Shown: positions 34,601-42,398, counted from the stretch's first letter. The stretch is 64,000 nucleotides of DNA from Parvibaculum sp040216885 (GCA_040216885.1 JAVJOG010000003.1:1-64000), one strand, 5' to 3'. Made by a program: numbers and translations. The notes: a model not told the origin generated them from the letters alone.

Positions 34601-37479
34601 ATAATTTCGTCCTCTTCGCCCTCCTCGCCTTCGTTGACGATATTGGCGTTGACGGCGATGGCATCGCCCTCTTCCGCATAGGCGTGGATGCCGTGAGAGC
34701 CCTCGCCATAAGTGGTGATCGTCGATCCTATGTTGTAGGCGATACCGTCGGCGCTGCCGTATTCGTCGCTCTCGCCATTGCTGGATGCGAAGAGGCCGTG
34801 GGCCTCGTCGCCATGCGTGACGATGCTGGACGAATATTTGTTGCTGGCTATCGCGTCGCCTTCCTCGCTGAAAGCCGCGACGCCGTGAGAATATTCGCCG
34901 AACGTCTGGACGGTCGACGACATGACGTTGGCGGCGATCGCCTCGCCGTTTTCACTATCGGCCAGCACGCCGATGGCCTCGTGACCATAGGTCGTGACAT
35001 GGCCGTAATACTTGTTGATGGCATAAGCGTCACCGTCCTCGCCCGACGCATAGGCCGCGACGCCATGTGCCTCGCTGCCGCTCAGCGGATCGCTGTATTC
35101 GTCCAGCGTGCCGGTGGTGACGGTGCCGTAGAAGTTCGCCGCCCGGGCGTCGCCACTCTGGGCGTTCGCGAGCACGCCGATGGCATCATCGCCGGTGGTG
35201 ACGATGGTGGAGCGGAAATCCGCCGCCTCGAAATCTTCGGTGTCGACGAAATCGGCGATATTGACGTGCCCTTCGGCATATTCTCCGATACCGAATTCGA
35301 AGCCTTCGCCGAAGAATTCGCCGGGGAAGCCATTGATCGCGATGGCATGCCCGCCGGCCCCGGTGCCGTATTCACCGATGTCGTCGATATCCCAGCCAGT
35401 GACGGCGGCGAGGCCGTGCGAACCTTCGCCGCTGGTGACGATCGAACCGCCCAGCACATTGTAGGCAAGCGCATTGCCATAGCCGGACTGGGCGACGACG
35501 CCGAAGGCATCGGAGCCGGAGGTTGTTACGCTGCCGGCGTTGCTCGCGATAGCTTCGCCCTGGACATACTCATAGATCGGCTCCAAATCATAGCCGATGT
35601 AGATATAGCCGTCCGATGTGCGGGCAACGACGCCATGCGCCTCGTCGCCGGAAGTCTCGATGGTACCGGAGTTGACCGCCTGCGCCGTGCCGTCCGAAGC
35701 CTCGGCGAGGATGCCGTAGGAGCCTTCGCCGACCGTCTCGATGCCGCCCGCATTGACGACGACCGCACCGTCGAAGCCATAGGCGACGGCACCCGACGAA
35801 TAGACGCCCGTCACCTCGTCGAACTCGTCGACATAGCCGGTCGAGATCTGTCCGTAGTTGCGGACGTCGGCGATACCTTCCTCGGACATCGCCTGGATCG
35901 CATGGGAGTAGTCGGCGAGCGACGTGATCGTGCCGTCTTCACGGTTGACGACAACGGCATTTCCCTCCTCGACCGAGAGCGACACCATGGCGCTGTACTC
36001 GCGGTATCCGCTGATGCTCCCGCTGTTCTCGACCAGCGCATACTCATCGGCGGAAATGCTGATATTGCCGTAGATTTCGCCGTGATTGTAGACGCGCGCG
36101 TCGTCGGATTCCGATACGTAGATCGCCGCGCCGTCTTCCGAGTAGATGACCCCGGTGGCGACAATTTCCTCGTCTTCCGTCACGACATCGTTGGTGATGT
36201 GCACGGTCGGGCCGTCGGCGCGGATCGCATCGGACTCCTCGCCATAGGCGGCGATGAGGCCCGTATTGACGATGGTGGTCGTCAGATCGCCATGGGACGA
36301 CGCGACGACCGCATGCGCGTATTCGCCATAGGTCGCGATGGTGCCGGCATTGTCGAGCGACACAGTGTAGCCGTCGATCCGTACGCCATCGGAAAATTCG
36401 TCGTCGGTCACGATCGTCCCGTCGATCGTATTGACGACCGCGACGCTGTCGCCGTCGGCGACGATGCCGTGAGCGTCATATCCCTCGGTCGCGATGCTGC
36501 CGCTGTTGACGATCTCGACCGCCGCGTCCCCGCCTTCGACCGAGATGCCGCGCGCATGTTCTCCCGTGGTTTCGATGGTGCCGCTGTTGTCGATCTCGAC
36601 CGTGCCGCCCTCGGCCCACTCGTCGTTGAGCACGGCAACAATGCCGTGCGCGTCTTCGCCGGACGTCTCGACCGTGCCGCTATTGGCGATGACGATGTCG
36701 TATTTGGCATAGGCATAGAGACCGTGGCTGTCGTCGCCGCTGGTCGTCACATCGCCGCTGTTGTCGACCGATGCCTCGTATTTGGCGACGGCCACCACGC
36801 CGAAGGAGGTTTCCCCCGACGTTGCGACGAGACCGGCATTGCTTGCCGTCGCATCGCCGCCCTCCTCGCCTTCCTCATCGAGGGCGACGGCGACGGCGCC
36901 ATGCGAGTCCGGGCGCGTGGTGACGATGGTCCCGAAGGCCGTGTTGGCGACCGAGGCGTCGTCGTCATAGGAATAGGCGGCGATGCCGTGATGACGGTTA
37001 CCGCCGAAATAAGGGCCGACTTCCTCGACGAGATAGCCTTCGTCGCCGGTCAGTATGGAACCGTTGTTGACGATGGACTTCTCGCCGTCGCCCGAGATGA
37101 AGATGCCGGCATTGTCGAAATCGGCTTCCGACACATTATCGAGCGTATCGATGCTCGATCCCGCGCCGAGAATGACAGTGAGGTCTTCGACGCCGTGATA
37201 CTGGATCGTTTCATCGAAGGTGCCGCTGCAGACGATCTGGTCGTTGATGGGGCCCACACAGTTTCCCGCCTGTGCCGTGCCCGCTCCCGCAAGACCTACC
37301 GCCATCATCGACGCGCCGGAAAGCAAGGCGGCGGCGAAAAGACGTTTGATGCCGTGTGCACTCTTCGGCGCATCGTTCGTCGTCTGCACGACGCCGCCGT
37401 AATAGGTGTAAGCCGAACGGGCGAGCCGGCCGGTTGCGTTGTTGCGAATTCCGGCGGTCTTGTTCTTCGACGTCGACAT
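31609..37479 (-). CDS. Giant autotransporter with ~30 beta-helix repeats
   Basis: Type V secreted surface protein of 1956 residues. A long basic signal region (residues 1-71, ending GAGTAQA) resembles the extended signal peptides of large autotransporters. Residues ~72-1680 are an acidic passenger of about 30 diverged repeats with the core N-x-G-x-I-x-T-x-G-(D/E)-x-(A/S)-H-G-(I/V/L)-x-A, consistent with a right-handed beta-helix. Residues ~1682-1956 are the outer-membrane beta-barrel (WALWGRMGYLTAKY, ending VRFGF with the terminal Phe needed by the Bam machinery). The ATG at 37479 follows a GGGGG site; a TTG four codons upstream is less likely. The passenger probably acts in adhesion or biofilm. 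Confidence 0.93.
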   Translation of the reverse strand: MSTSKNKTAGIRNNATGRLARSAYTYYGGVVQTTNDAPKSAHGIKRLFAAALLSGASMMAVGLAGAGTAQAGNCVGPINDQIVCSGTFDETIQYHGVEDLTVILGAGSSIDTLDNVSEADFDNAGIFISGDGEKSIVNNGSILTGDEGYLVEEVGPYFGGNRHHGIAAYSYDDDASVANTAFGTIVTTRPDSHGAVAVALDEEGEEGGDATASNAGLVATSGETSFGVVAVAKYEASVDNSGDVTTSGDDSHGLYAYAKYDIVIANSGTVETSGEDAHGIVAVLNDEWAEGGTVEIDNSGTIETTGEHARGISVEGGDAAVEIVNSGSIATEGYDAHGIVADGDSVAVVNTIDGTIVTDDEFSDGVRIDGYTVSLDNAGTIATYGEYAHAVVASSHGDLTTTIVNTGLIAAYGEESDAIRADGPTVHITNDVVTEDEEIVATGVIYSEDGAAIYVSESDDARVYNHGEIYGNISISADEYALVENSGSISGYREYSAMVSLSVEEGNAVVVNREDGTITSLADYSHAIQAMSEEGIADVRNYGQISTGYVDEFDEVTGVYSSGAVAYGFDGAVVVNAGGIETVGEGSYGILAEASDGTAQAVNSGTIETSGDEAHGVVARTSDGYIYIGYDLEPIYEYVQGEAIASNAGSVTTSGSDAFGVVAQSGYGNALAYNVLGGSIVTSGEGSHGLAAVTGWDIDDIGEYGTGAGGHAIAINGFPGEFFGEGFEFGIGEYAEGHVNIADFVDTEDFEAADFRSTIVTTGDDAIGVLANAQSGDARAANFYGTVTTGTLDEYSDPLSGSEAHGVAAYASGEDGDAYAINKYYGHVTTYGHEAIGVLADSENGEAIAANVMSSTVQTFGEYSHGVAAFSEEGDAIASNKYSSSIVTHGDEAHGLFASSNGESDEYGSADGIAYNIGSTITTYGEGSHGIHAYAEEGDAIAVNANIVNEGEEGEEDEIIVARIETHGDGAHGIFVYSHSYDVHAYNSGEIATYGEDAVGIRAEADDDADVENAGSIDTSGDYAYGIHIDAGGDATVTNSGSIVTTGYEADGILAYAGGEYGEVEIVNSGLIHGAGEASDAIRAFGHAVTVTNTVDGQILSDDNDGIGIDESDIVRVYNSGTISGAESAIEIDVSGDVAVYNYGSIVGRVDIEEAESAYFLNDEDATVLVENEKAAGVRLLAFEEATVVNRGSIETTADGTRGVQLQGSTVSLDNSGTISTSGDEAHAVVAESTNIATTTIYNSGTIEATGEGADAVQASGPTVYITNTEDGVISSGDGVAIDVFDTKYASILNHGTVTGSIHVSAYDYEDFGSTYILNTGSVSGDIDTSFGESDDTIIVDGGTVGGAIYTGEGEDTVTVSGTGVSIAKGIHGGSGYEGDLHVYFEQDDTVTFADGVEGYAISNAHFVGFYGGTTVFDGVNIHTRDEGSILVGEDGILATTAEGAYAIADAAEIDGRLRVAAGGTFGFSGAVAFNEGSTFETGLTSAGGGVVSGDTVHFDAGATIHVNAGAGFTQTVGEDVLVASAGTENGVTDDGASVTDNLILFKFLKVMNDEIVTEGAADDLFLRIEVEDTAFDVETEATGSTRNKLSMARALDVYIQSQPLDNPLVQYLLQFETEEEQLAALLKVIQDTLPDESNATGSATITTTDLVFDMIMDRLSGGGFTVAQGGETGVAAGEEILGGSGNWALWGRMGYLTAKYTPGAVNGFDADTWGGTVGVDGEVAPGIRAGFGYFYMDSEVEENGAGANSSVDITSHGVTGYVSYRPGAWYANGTLGYGINDYDSRRNSLGGVNVASFDGSQFVARGEVGRMFTDGAWDITPNVGLRYNRVDIDAYTETGPLPIAVNARTVESVRGVAGVNLRHTTVLDGGGKLIPEFGVKLLNELADPDEAITGAIVGGGAFVTQQTPRDDLSFGIGGGLTWEASDRFSLRVTYDGEFQSDYDEQSLAASVRFGF

Positions 37480-37742
37480 GCAGTCCCCCAAAAAAGCGAG
37501 AATCGTTTCAAGGGGATACGTTGCGCGCCGGCTCCTTTTCGCACCACACGAGTCGCAACCAAAAGGCGATGCAACTTTCCGCCAGTTTGGTTTTCAATCG
37601 ATCCGTTGTGGAATGCACTCGCGGCGCGCGGCGCGGTTGAGTCGCGGAATTGCGCGCGCGCCCGAATCCACGCGACACCGCACGGCAAGTTCTTTCACAT
37701 TTCGTTAGATTCGTTTCGGATGCATTCGCCGCCGCGACGGCT

Positions 37743-38918
37743 TCACGCGCCGGCGGCGGCGAGAAGTTCCGGCGCCGGATCGCGCCGGTCGGCCGGCGAC
37801 CAGTCCTCGATCGAGATTTCGTTGCGTATTGCGCCGTCGACAAGCCCGGTCGCCTTCGGGCAGCGCACGCCCGGCAGCACGAAGACATCGAAGAGTTCGC
37901 GCACTTCGCCGGTGAGCCGGATCCATTGCACGATGTCGCCCGAGCGCGTGTCGACGATCTGGACGCCGCACCAGGGCTCGCCGTCCCGTTTGGCCAGCTC
38001 GCCGTCGAGTTCGAGACCGGAGAAACTGCCGTCGCGCGGCAGCGACAGCCCGACAAAGGCAAAATGTCCGTGGAACGCGAGACCGCGCGCGAAGCCCGGC
38101 AGGAAGGTGACGGTTTCGGTGGTGCCGGTTTCGGGATCGACGCGGGCGAGACGGCCGCGTCCCGAATCGAGCACCCAGAGCTTGCCGTTGTGAAGGCGCG
38201 GCGAATGGGGCATCGAAAGCTTTTCCGTCACCATGCGGTCATTGCGCACATCCATGATGCAGCCGCCCTCGGCGCGCCGGTCGCGCCAGCCGGTGATGAC
38301 GTCGCTCTTGCAGACGGCGGTCACATAGCGCGGCTCGCCGTCTTCCATCGCAAGCCCGTTGAGATGGCAGCGGTCTTCGGGCGCCAGCCGCGAGATGAAG
38401 GGCGGCTTCCAGAGCGGCTTGAAGCTGTGCGTCAGGCTGAAGGTCGCGAGACAGGAAAAACGGGTGTTGACGAAAATGACGCGACCGCCTTTTTCGACGC
38501 CGAGTTCGTGCACGTCGAGATCGCCGGTCGTCTGCGCATTGCGCGGCACATAGTTGCGATCGAAGCCGCCGGCATTGCGTCCGGCCATCACATCCTCAAG
38601 CCGCCAGACCTGGAATTGTCCGGCGAGATAGAGCCGCTGCGGCGTCGCGGCGACGCCCATGGCGCGCATGAAATGCCGTTCATGAAAACTGACCTTGCCC
38701 TGCGGCAGCCGCCCGACAAGATAGAGACGGCCGCTCTGATAGGAGGTGAAGCCGAAGCTGAGCCTGTTGTCCGCCATGAAGGCCGAGAGCCCGCGCGAAC
38801 AGGAAATCTGCGTGCCCTTCTTTTGCGCGGCGTCCGGCGTCGCGTCTTTCGCGGCGGCCGGTTTTCTCGCAACCGGCTTTGCTGCTTTGGCCGCCTTGCT
38901 CTTGTTTTCCCCCACCAC
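37743..38918 (-). CDS. TIGR03032/DUF4915 family protein
   Basis: 391-residue protein. After a lysine/alanine-rich N-terminal tail of about 35 residues comes the family core, including the RAMGVAATPQRLYLAGQFQVW and SMPHSPRLHNGKLWVLDSGRG stretches, probably a beta-propeller-like fold. Function is unknown. It lies 263 bases upstream of the giant autotransporter on the same strand and is divergent from a 2OG-Fe(II) oxygenase gene. A role in surface-protein or glycan biogenesis is inference from context. Confidence 0.82.
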   Translation of the reverse strand: MVGENKSKAAKAAKPVARKPAAAKDATPDAAQKKGTQISCSRGLSAFMADNRLSFGFTSYQSGRLYLVGRLPQGKVSFHERHFMRAMGVAATPQRLYLAGQFQVWRLEDVMAGRNAGGFDRNYVPRNAQTTGDLDVHELGVEKGGRVIFVNTRFSCLATFSLTHSFKPLWKPPFISRLAPEDRCHLNGLAMEDGEPRYVTAVCKSDVITGWRDRRAEGGCIMDVRNDRMVTEKLSMPHSPRLHNGKLWVLDSGRGRLARVDPETGTTETVTFLPGFARGLAFHGHFAFVGLSLPRDGSFSGLELDGELAKRDGEPWCGVQIVDTRSGDIVQWIRLTGEVRELFDVFVLPGVRCPKATGLVDGAIRNEISIEDWSPADRRDPAPELLAAAGA

Positions 38919-39126
38919 GGAAATTCTCCCTTGCGATCGGCCGATGCCGCGTTTACTTCGTGATTGGACGAGAAAAAAATTCGCGTCCTGCCCGCTTCCG
39001 TTATCTATCGATGAAGCGGCGCCGCACCGGCGACTGCTTCGTTACAACCGATTGCAACACAGCCATGACCGGAAATTCGACCTCTATCGTCTCCATTTCC
39101 GTTCATCTTGCGCGAGGGGGCGCCGC
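38919..39126. promoter_or_regulatory. Divergent promoter region, DUF4915 and 2OG oxygenase genes
   Basis: 208 bases between two divergent starts, locally richer in A/T than its surroundings. No perfect palindrome or clear sigma-70 hexamer pair stands out. It must contain the promoters for both genes. Confidence 0.5.
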
Positions 39127-39831
39127 ATGACCGCAAAGAGAAAATCCGCCGCGAGGAAAGAACCGGCCGCCGCACCGGCGCCGGAAAATGCCGCGCCCGC
39201 GCTGGCGATCAATCCAGGTTTCCGCCCGGAGATCTGGTTTCCCTCGCCCGTCTGGGCCCGGCATGTGCCCGATCACGAGCGGATCGATGCGCATATTCTG
39301 TCCGTTCTGGAGGAACTGGAGCGGAACGGACGTGCCATTACGCGCTCCAACGTCGGCGGCTGGCACAGCGCCGCGAACCTGCACCTCGGGCCCGAGCTTG
39401 CCGAGATCAGGCGAATCATCGGCAATGCCTGCGCCGGTTGCGCCAGCCATCTGTCGTTCGACTTCGACCGCTTCGAGATGTTTTTCCAGGAAATGTGGCT
39501 CAACAAGAACGGGCCGGGCGACTTCAACAAGGCGCATGTGCACCCAAACTCGATCCTCTCGGGCGCCTATTACGCCAAGGTGCCGGCGAAAAGCGGCAAC
39601 ATCGAATTCTACGATCCGGTGCGCGAGCGCGTGATGTCGACCTTCCCGGTCAAGGCCCGCACCCGCATCAACAGTCAGGCCATGGAATATCGCGGGCGCG
39701 AAGGGCTGCTGCTGATCTTCCCCGGCTGGCTGCAGCATTCGGTGCAGCCGAACCGCAGCGAGGACTTCCGGGTCTCGATCAGCTTCAACATGGGCTTCCG
39801 GCCCAAGGGGGCGGCGCGGCCAGCCGCCTGA
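39127..39831 (+). CDS. 2OG-Fe(II) oxygenase, TIGR02466 family
   Basis: 234-residue protein related to prolyl-4-hydroxylase-like oxygenases. After a charged, Ala/Pro-rich N-terminal tail (about 25 residues), the core shows the probable iron-binding HVHPNSILSGAYYAKVP near residue 138, the distal histidine in FPGWLQHSVQP near 203, and the 2-oxoglutarate-contacting Arg in FRVSISFNMGF. The target is unknown and could be a protein side chain. The start at 39127 is the only one giving a normal N-terminus. Confidence 0.83.
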   Translation: MTAKRKSAARKEPAAAPAPENAAPALAINPGFRPEIWFPSPVWARHVPDHERIDAHILSVLEELERNGRAITRSNVGGWHSAANLHLGPELAEIRRIIGNACAGCASHLSFDFDRFEMFFQEMWLNKNGPGDFNKAHVHPNSILSGAYYAKVPAKSGNIEFYDPVRERVMSTFPVKARTRINSQAMEYRGREGLLLIFPGWLQHSVQPNRSEDFRVSISFNMGFRPKGAARPAA

Positions 39832-39846
39832 TCCGCAGGCTTGAAC

Positions 39847-39869
39847 TTATGACATAAATAGTGCCAATA
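39847..39869. promoter_or_regulatory. Operator-like 8-7-8 element, copy 1 (imperfect)
   Basis: TTATGACA-TAAATAG-TGCCAATA, 46 bases before the DUF1330 start. Its inner half matches the perfect palindrome at 42264-42286 at 15 of 17 positions (CAT.AAT.GTGCCAATA). This suggests that one regulator binds both. Confidence 0.6.
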
Positions 39870-39877
39870 TATTCGCG

Positions 39878-39900
39878 AGCCCCGCCATCCCGGCGGGGCT
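39878..39900 (+). other. Leader hairpin before the DUF1330 gene
   Basis: AGCCCCGCC and GGCGGGGCT form a perfect 9-bp stem with a 5-base loop, between the operator-like element and the DUF1330 start. No U-tract follows, so it is more likely an mRNA-stabilising 5' hairpin than a terminator. Confidence 0.5.
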
Positions 39901-39915
39901 GCGAAGAGGCGCGAC

Positions 39916-40377
39916 ATGCAAGTAGTCAATGAAGTGATGCCGGGCGATCCGGACCGGGTCCGGGAAATGATGGCGCCGGGCCCGGACGGCCCGATTTTCA
40001 TGGTCAACCTGCTGAAGTTCAAGGACCGCGCCGAATACAAGGACGGCCGGCCCTGCGATCTTTCGGGCCGCGACGCCTACATGATCTATGGCCGCGAAGT
40101 CTCGAAGCTGCTGCCGAAATTCGGCGGCGGCGCTTTTTTCGCCGGCGACGTGACCTTCCTCGCGCTCGGCCAGGTGGAAGAACTCTGGGACGAGATCGCG
40201 ATTGCGACCTATCCGAACCGCAAGGCGCTGTTCGACATGTCGACTTCGCCGGAATGGCAGGCGATCTCGGTGCACCGAGAGGCGGGCCTGAAGGGCCAGC
40301 TCAACATCGAAACGGTTTTGCAGGACGGCGTGCTGGGCCGCTTGCAGCCGCTGCTCGAAGCGATGACGAAGGCCTGA
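39916..40377 (+). CDS. DUF1330 domain-containing protein
   Basis: 153-residue protein with the DUF1330 ferredoxin-like fold hallmarks (PIFMVNLLKFKDRAEY, the GRDAYMIYG segment, VEELWDEIAIATYPNRKAL). Function is unknown. It is followed after 5 bases by a haloalkane dehalogenase relic, so the two were once an operon. The upstream region carries an operator-like palindrome shared with the gene at 41092-42246. Confidence 0.85.
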   Translation: MQVVNEVMPGDPDRVREMMAPGPDGPIFMVNLLKFKDRAEYKDGRPCDLSGRDAYMIYGREVSKLLPKFGGGAFFAGDVTFLALGQVEELWDEIAIATYPNRKALFDMSTSPEWQAISVHREAGLKGQLNIETVLQDGVLGRLQPLLEAMTKA

Positions 40378-40382
40378 CGCCG

Positions 40383-40846
40383 ATGCCGGCGCTCCGCACA
40401 TCCGATGAACCCTTCGCGAATCTCGAGGGCTACGATTTCGCCCCGCACTACGCGACCGTGAAGGACGAGGCCGGAACGAACTGCGCATCCATTATGTGGA
40501 TGAAGGCCCGCGCGGGCCCCCGCCGGTCCCGCTGATGCACGGCAACCCGACCTGGGCCTGTCTCTACCGCAAGATGATCCCGGTGCTGGCGGCGGCCGGC
40601 CGCCGCGTGATCGCGGTCGACCTCGTCGGCTGCGGACGCTTCGACAAGCCCTTCCTGACGCTGTTCGGCGAACTCGACCCGGTGGCCAAGGCGCCGATGC
40701 GGCGATGCAGAAACGCATTCCGGGCGCCAAGGGCCAGCCGCACCGCATCTTCGCCAATGCGCATCACTTCATTCAGGAAGATATCCCCGGGGGACTTTGC
40801 GCGCACATACTGGGGTTCATCGCCACGACATCGAGGGGGACAAGTG
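40383..40846 (+). pseudogene. Haloalkane dehalogenase (DhlA/HLD-I-like), decayed
   Basis: The N-terminus is clearly a haloalkane dehalogenase (PALRTSDEPFANLEGYDFAP). A one-base loss near 40474 shifts the frame, and the next frame continues ELRIHYVDEG, then LMHGNPTWACLYRKMIPVL. At about 40643-40652 (FDKPF) the sequence jumps to the C-terminal FLTLFGELDPVAK. A second one-base loss near 40690 precedes the final KGQPHRIFANAHHFIQED. The nucleophile aspartate, cap domain and about half of the protein are missing, and the normal stop is gone. It cannot be functional. Confidence 0.85.
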
Positions 40847-41095
40847 ATGAGCGGGTTGAAAAAATGGCAGGCCTTCGCGCTTGCCGGCGTTGTGGCGCTG
40901 ACGGCTCTTGGCGCGCTGACCATCGTGCCGGGGGCGATCCACGCCTTCCTGCCCGATGGCGGCGCCGGAATCATCGCCGGGCTCGGCCTGACGCACAACG
41001 CCGCGACGATCATCGGCGTCTTGGCCTGGGTCGGCGCGACGCAGATCGTCTGGGGACTGACGATGCTGATGGTGTCGCTGAAGAAGCGCGCTTAA
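40847..41095 (+). CDS. Small two-span membrane protein, unknown
   Basis: 82-residue protein with two hydrophobic helices (about 9-33 and 51-76) and a basic C-terminus (KKRA). A GAGGGGGA ribosome binding site precedes the ATG. It lies at the end of the DUF1330/dehalogenase-relic unit and overlaps the convergent DsbA-like gene by 4 bases. The family is not recognised with confidence. Confidence 0.7.
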   Translation: MSGLKKWQAFALAGVVALTALGALTIVPGAIHAFLPDGGAGIIAGLGLTHNAATIIGVLAWVGATQIVWGLTMLMVSLKKRA

Positions 41096-42246
41096 GGCCT
41101 CTCGCAGGCCGCGCGCAATTCCTCCTCGACGACCCAGAGCCGGTCCTGACCCCAATGCATCGCGCCGCCCTCGACGCGGAATGACGGCACGCCCCAGGCG
41201 CCGCCCGCAAACATGTCGGCGCGGTTCCGCTCGGCGACCTCGCGCCACGACGGATCGGACAGCGCCTTCCTGACGAAGGCCTCGTCGAGCCCCGCCCGCG
41301 CGGCGAGACGCATGAGCCCCGCATCCGACGCCGCGTCGATCCCCTCGGCAAAGACGCCTTGAAGAAACGATTGCGCGAAGCCCGCACCCTTGCCCGCCAG
41401 GATCGCGTGATGCAGCACCGACAATCCGCGTTCGGCGCCGGCGCCGACCGGATCGGCGACGCGGCCGAAGGGCAGCCCGAGACGCTCGGCCTCGCGCTTG
41501 CAGTCGCGCACGATATAGAGCTGCTTGGCGAGCGGCACGGGCAGCCCGCGCATCACCATCGGCAACACAAAGCGCCATTCGAGATCGGCGCCGTAATGCG
41601 CGGCGAGTTTGGTGACGCGCTCGATGGCCAGATAAGTGTAGGGGCTGCGAAAGGAAATGAAGGCTTCGAAGACAGGCTTGCGACCCGAACTCGCAACCGG
41701 CTTGAGCGTCACCTCGCGGCGCGGCGCGATGTAACCTTTCGGCGCATCGGCGCGGCGCAACGGCGCGAGGCGTTCTTCGAGACAATCGAGCCGGTCGAGG
41801 CCCCAATACCACTCGCCCTCGAAATAGAACACCGCACCGAGATAATGCCCGAGCTTGCGGCGCAGCCGGTCGCCTTCGGCAAGGGCGTTCACGCTTGCAT
41901 CGGGCACGAGCGCCGACACATCCGCATCGAGCGAGAAGCCTGCAAGCCGCGCCGACAGGCCCGCATCGCGGAGCCCATAGGCTTTCAGCATGTCGGGCTC
42001 CGGCGCCGCCGCCATGTCGGGCGGCGACACGGCATGGATTTCGACATCGACATCGTAGCGCGCGCGCAACAGCGGCACGGCCTGCACGGCAAGCACGCTG
42101 TAGGGGTCGCCCGCCTGATGGAAATAATGGATGACCGGCCGCCGCCCGGCGAGCCGCCGCATCAGCGCGCGGACGCGCCGGCCCAGAGTCCTGAGACGCG
42201 AACTGGTGATCAACGAAGAAACCACCGTCGCAACCTTCGTCCGCAT
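41092..42246 (-). CDS. Tandem DsbA-like / 2-hydroxychromene-2-carboxylate isomerase-like protein
   Basis: 384 residues containing two thioredoxin-fold DsbA-type domains (about 35-190 and 195-380). The second begins PVFEAFISFRSPYTYLAIER, the Ser-Pro-Tyr pattern of HCCA isomerases, and ends AWGVPSFRVEGG with the cis-Pro loop. Neither domain has a CxxC motif, so redox activity is unlikely; a glutathione-dependent isomerase or transferase role fits better. Most homologues have one domain. The start lies 17 bases from a perfect operator-like palindrome. Confidence 0.82.
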   Translation of the reverse strand: MRTKVATVVSSLITSSRLRTLGRRVRALMRRLAGRRPVIHYFHQAGDPYSVLAVQAVPLLRARYDVDVEIHAVSPPDMAAAPEPDMLKAYGLRDAGLSARLAGFSLDADVSALVPDASVNALAEGDRLRRKLGHYLGAVFYFEGEWYWGLDRLDCLEERLAPLRRADAPKGYIAPRREVTLKPVASSGRKPVFEAFISFRSPYTYLAIERVTKLAAHYGADLEWRFVLPMVMRGLPVPLAKQLYIVRDCKREAERLGLPFGRVADPVGAGAERGLSVLHHAILAGKGAGFAQSFLQGVFAEGIDAASDAGLMRLAARAGLDEAFVRKALSDPSWREVAERNRADMFAGGAWGVPSFRVEGGAMHWGQDRLWVVEEELRAACERP

Positions 42247-42263
42247 CCCGCGCTCCGATTAAT

Positions 42264-42286
42264 TATTGGCATTAATTGTGCCAATA
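42264..42286. promoter_or_regulatory. Operator-like 8-7-8 palindrome, copy 2 (perfect)
   Basis: TATTGGCA (42264-42271) and TGCCAATA (42279-42286) are perfect inverted arms around TTAATTG. It lies 17 bases upstream of the tandem DsbA-like gene, where a repressor would block transcription. It matches the element at 39847-39869. Confidence 0.72.
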
Positions 42287-42381
42287 GTGGCCAGCGGGCC
42301 CCCGCCTGTCAATCTCGGGAAGGTCGCAACCATGCTTTTGCCGATTTGGCTTGTCTTTGGCGTGGCGCGCGGTATATTTTA

Positions 42382-42398
42382 ATTAGAATAGTTATAAT
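42382..42398. promoter_or_regulatory. Fur-family-like inverted repeat before katG
   Basis: ATTAGAA-TAG-TTATAAT is a 7-3-7 inverted repeat with one mismatch, in an AT-rich island 43 bases before katG. Its size and composition resemble sites of Irr/PerR/Fur-type regulators, which often control peroxidases. The regulator itself is not in the window. Confidence 0.45.

Noticed and set aside
31609..37479. Possible CRISPR-like or tandem DNA repeat array
   Set aside because: The repetition is at protein level with diverged DNA and no fixed spacer or repeat length; it encodes beta-helix repeats of the autotransporter.
31468..38193. A 2241-codon open frame on the plus strand opposite the autotransporter
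   Set aside because: It is the mirror of a highly repetitive, codon-biased gene. The protein lacks a sensible signal, family or ribosome binding site, and it crosses two genuine minus-strand genes.
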